Assembly (NCBI GenBank): GCA_051879015.1 | Contig: JBJELF010000028.1 | Location: 1 to 26,102 of the forward strand | DNA length: 26,102 bases | Direction of reading: 5' to 3' | Source of the DNA: JBJELF01 sp051879015 | GTDB taxonomy: Bacteria; Bacillota; Clostridia; Lachnospirales; Lachnospiraceae | Shown here: positions 24,094-26,102 of the stretch, in pieces | How positions within the stretch are numbered: position 1 is the first letter of the stretch | Layout: each line of letters opens with the position of its first letter | Translations under genes and position numbers: made by a program | The notes under the pieces: generated by a model | Told to the model about the DNA's origin: nothing | Seen by the model: the letters and a program-made list of their open reading frames with translations, nothing else | Databases searched by the model: none

Positions 24094-25677
24094 TCAGATG
24101 TTCAATAAATCACTGTATACCTTAAGAGCTCCATCTGTGTCATGGGCAAGTACACGTTTTGCAAGAACTTTGCCGAGCTGGACACCTTCCTGGTCGAAGC
24201 TATTCAGGTTCCATACAAATCCCTGGAACATAATCTTGTTCTCGAAATGAGCCAATAATGCACCAAGAGATTCTGGAGTCAGTTCATCTCCAATGATAAT
24301 GCTGGAAGGACGTTTTCCTTTAAAGTTTTTATTTAAATTTTCATCCTCTTTACCACATGCAAAAGCAACAATCTGAGCAGCAACATTTGCACAAAGCTTC
24401 TGCTGACTTGTACTGTTTTCGATATTCACATCAACACCAAGCTGGCTCCTTCTGAAGCCGATAAACTGAAGTGGAATAATATCAGAACCTTGGTGTAATA
24501 ACTGATAGAAGGAATGCTGTCCGTTGGTACCTGGCTCACCAAAGATAACTGGTCCAGTCACATAATCAACAGGTTCACCAAAGCGATTAACTGTTTTTCC
24601 ATTGGACTCCATGTCACACTGCTGTAAATGTGCTGGGAAACGGCTTAATGCCTGAGAGTAAGGCAGAACAGCAGTGGAAGGATATCCCTGAACATTTCTT
24701 TCGTAGATACCAATAAGAGCATCTAACATATCTGGGTTTTTCAGTAAATCTGTATTTGTTGCAAGAGCATCTTCTGCAGCAGCACCGTCAAGAATACGTG
24801 CAAAAACCTCAGGTCCGAATGCAAGGGAGAGGATTGCTCCACCAACAGCAGATACAGAAGAGTAACGTCCGCCAATATAGTCATCCATAAAGATTGCAGT
24901 CAAGTAATCATCGCTCTTTGCCAGAGGAGAGGTCTCGCTCGTTACGGCAAGCATATGTTTCGATGGATTTAATCCTGCCTTTGTAAGAGCATCTTTTACG
25001 AATGCTTCATTTGTAAGCGTCTCAAGTGTTGTTCCTGATTTGGATACAACGATAAAAAGAGAATGAGCAACATCTACAGAAGCAAGAACTGCTGCGGCAT
25101 CATCAGGGTCTACATTGCTGATAAATTTTGCCTCCATCTTAAATGTGTTGTTTGCTTTTGCCCAGTTCTCCAGAGCGATGTATAAAGCACGAGGACCCAA
25201 ATCACTTCCACCGATACCAATCTGTACAACGGTTGTGAATTTTTCACCTGCTTCATTTGTGATTTCACCGCTATGAACCTTGTTAGCAAAGTCAGCAGCT
25301 TTTTTCTGCTGAGCAACATAAAATTCACGCTTGTCTACACCATCCACAACAACTGAATTTCCAAGCTGTTTACGAGCCAAATGATGAAGAACCATGCGCT
25401 TCTCACCGGTGTTAATTACTGCACCGTTATATAATTCTTTGAACTTATCAATAAGCTGAGCCTCATCAGCTAAAGCTGCAAGTGTGGACAAAACAGTTTC
25501 GTCAACCTCTTTTGCGGCATAATTATAACTTAATCCTGCTGCCATCGGTGTACTATAACTAGCTACACGCTCTCCGCCTTTTTCACCAAACAGTGCATCT
25601 GCAATGTCTACATGATTTTTTAAATTGATGAGGGCACCATAAGAAGCAAGGGTGTCGAGATTTTTCCATGTTACCAT
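24094..25677 (-). CDS. pgi: Glucose-6-phosphate isomerase
   Basis: A 527-residue enzyme interconverting glucose 6-phosphate and fructose 6-phosphate in glycolysis and gluconeogenesis. Motifs in order are IGIGGSDLGPRAL (phosphate and substrate site), SKSGTTLET, GGRYSSVSAVGG (the first signature), GEPGTNGQHSFYQLLHQG (catalytic Glu and His) and LGKVLAKRVL (catalytic Lys). The length fits the long E. coli-like form, not the roughly 450-residue form common in Bacilli. AAAGGAGGA precedes the ATG. The gene is monocistronic: it has its own promoter at 25722-25750 and terminator at 24018-24063. Confidence 0.97.
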   Translation of the reverse strand: MVTWKNLDTLASYGALINLKNHVDIADALFGEKGGERVASYSTPMAAGLSYNYAAKEVDETVLSTLAALADEAQLIDKFKELYNGAVINTGEKRMVLHHLARKQLGNSVVVDGVDKREFYVAQQKKAADFANKVHSGEITNEAGEKFTTVVQIGIGGSDLGPRALYIALENWAKANNTFKMEAKFISNVDPDDAAAVLASVDVAHSLFIVVSKSGTTLETLTNEAFVKDALTKAGLNPSKHMLAVTSETSPLAKSDDYLTAIFMDDYIGGRYSSVSAVGGAILSLAFGPEVFARILDGAAAEDALATNTDLLKNPDMLDALIGIYERNVQGYPSTAVLPYSQALSRFPAHLQQCDMESNGKTVNRFGEPVDYVTGPVIFGEPGTNGQHSFYQLLHQGSDIIPLQFIGFRRSQLGVDVNIENSTSQQKLCANVAAQIVAFACGKEDENLNKNFKGKRPSSIIIGDELTPESLGALLAHFENKIMFQGFVWNLNSFDQEGVQLGKVLAKRVLAHDTDGALKVYSDLLNI

Positions 25678-25721
25678 AATTTTATTCCTCCTTTAAATGG
25701 TTGGACCAATAGTCTGCAATA

Positions 25722-25750
25722 ATTATACTAAAAAAATTTTATAATTTCAA
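25722..25750 (-). promoter_or_regulatory. Predicted pgi promoter
   Basis: On the minus strand, TTGAAA (plus 25745-25750), a 17-base spacer and a perfect TATAAT (plus 25722-25727), about 45 bases before the start codon. The spacer is A/T-rich. Confidence 0.75.
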
Positions 25751-25847
25751 TGAAATGATGCAGATAAATAATAAAAATTTACAGTTAACTGGAGATTTAT
25801 CTGTCAAAAAGAGGAAGATTTCTTAATTTGCGCAGAAATGTGTGCCT

Positions 25848-25879
25848 ATGGATATGCCTCATAAGCGAGGCATATCCAT
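25848..25879. terminator. Perfect 13-bp hairpin, terminator-like
   Basis: ATGGATATGCCTC pairs exactly with GAGGCATATCCAT around ATAAGC. T runs are weak on both sides. No complete gene ends here, so it may be left from a lost gene or act as a leader element for the open frame at 25948. The rest of 25751-25947 shows nothing else I can support. Confidence 0.45.
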
Positions 25880-25947
25880 TTAGGAATAAAGGTCAGATAT
25901 TACTATAAGAAAAAAACTAATTGACATTTAGAAAAGGAAGATATAAA

Positions 25948-26102
25948 ATGTTTCCTATTGGAATAATTTCTTGGTTATGCGAAATCTGTAGTGGAGCAAT
26001 ATGAATTATTAGATGCAAAATTCATATCACATACAAAAGTAAAAAAGCAATTTAGTGTTTCTATGCAGCATTACACATTTGCTGTGGATGCATTTGCAAA
26101 GT
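25948..26102 (+). pseudogene. Possible frameshifted gene start, truncated by the window end
   Basis: ATG 25948 has a good AAAGGAAG at 25933-25940, but its frame stops after 18 codons (26004). A different frame, open from 25967 to the window end, reads SVVEQYELLDAKFISHT and onward without a stop or a convincing start of its own. The simplest reading is one gene with a frameshift near 25970-26000. I do not recognise the protein, and the evidence is short. Confidence 0.3.

Noticed and set aside
3561..24250. Many open frames on the strand opposite to strong genes, for example 9353-9619, 20592-20954 and 23561-23878.
   Set aside because: They overlap well-supported coding sequences, lack ribosome binding sites and show no recognisable protein family.
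1..26102. CRISPR arrays, tRNA or rRNA genes, and insertion sequences.
   Set aside because: No regularly spaced repeats, no cloverleaf-like sequences and no transposase frames were found anywhere in the window.

Overview
The window is AT-rich chromosomal DNA from a low-GC Gram-positive anaerobe, most likely a member of the Lachnospiraceae (Clostridia). The evidence is gene content: TM287/288-type heterodimeric ABC exporters, an M3 oligoendopeptidase, a PF06541 membrane protein, DUF3793 and DUF819 proteins, a potABCD operon, strong AAAGGAGG-type ribosome binding sites and TTGACA/TATAAT promoters. The genus cannot be fixed from sequence reading alone.

Layout. (1) 1-8981: two ABC exporter pairs. 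Each pair is one half with degenerate catalytic residues followed by one canonical half. Between the pairs lie a promoter, a leader with two interleaved inverted repeats, a small unknown protein coupled to an M3 peptidase, a terminator, and a convergent membrane protein. (2) 9086-13320: a tightly packed housekeeping run: PHP phosphoesterase, M18 aminopeptidase, YfcE-type phosphoesterase, alpha/beta hydrolase and a TtcA-like tRNA thiolase. (3) 13381-17419: the polyamine importer potABCD. Its binding protein carries a C-terminal membrane anchor instead of a lipobox. (4) 17420-21122: a radical SAM/SPASM enzyme, a paralogue that appears to have lost its iron-sulfur cysteines, and a TetR-family regulator between them. 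The intergenic regions are dense in repeated half-sites. This is the most novel-looking system in the window. (5) 21145-25677: a scarred region. It holds a truncated DUF3793 gene that keeps a good promoter and dyad operator, a DUF819 membrane protein, a 25-bp perfect inverted repeat, a UPF0340 protein, a frameshifted remnant of a cation/proton antiporter, and pgi. (6) 25678-26102: the pgi promoter, a hairpin, and what looks like a frameshifted gene start running off the window.

How the genes work together. The exporters should pump amphipathic compounds outward and potABCD should import polyamines. The M3 and M18 enzymes probably act on cytoplasmic peptides. The radical SAM protein and its apparently dead paralogue probably form a functional unit under the TetR protein: the two proteins match along most of their length, but only one keeps CxxxCxxC. 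All family assignments come from reading motifs; no database search was possible.
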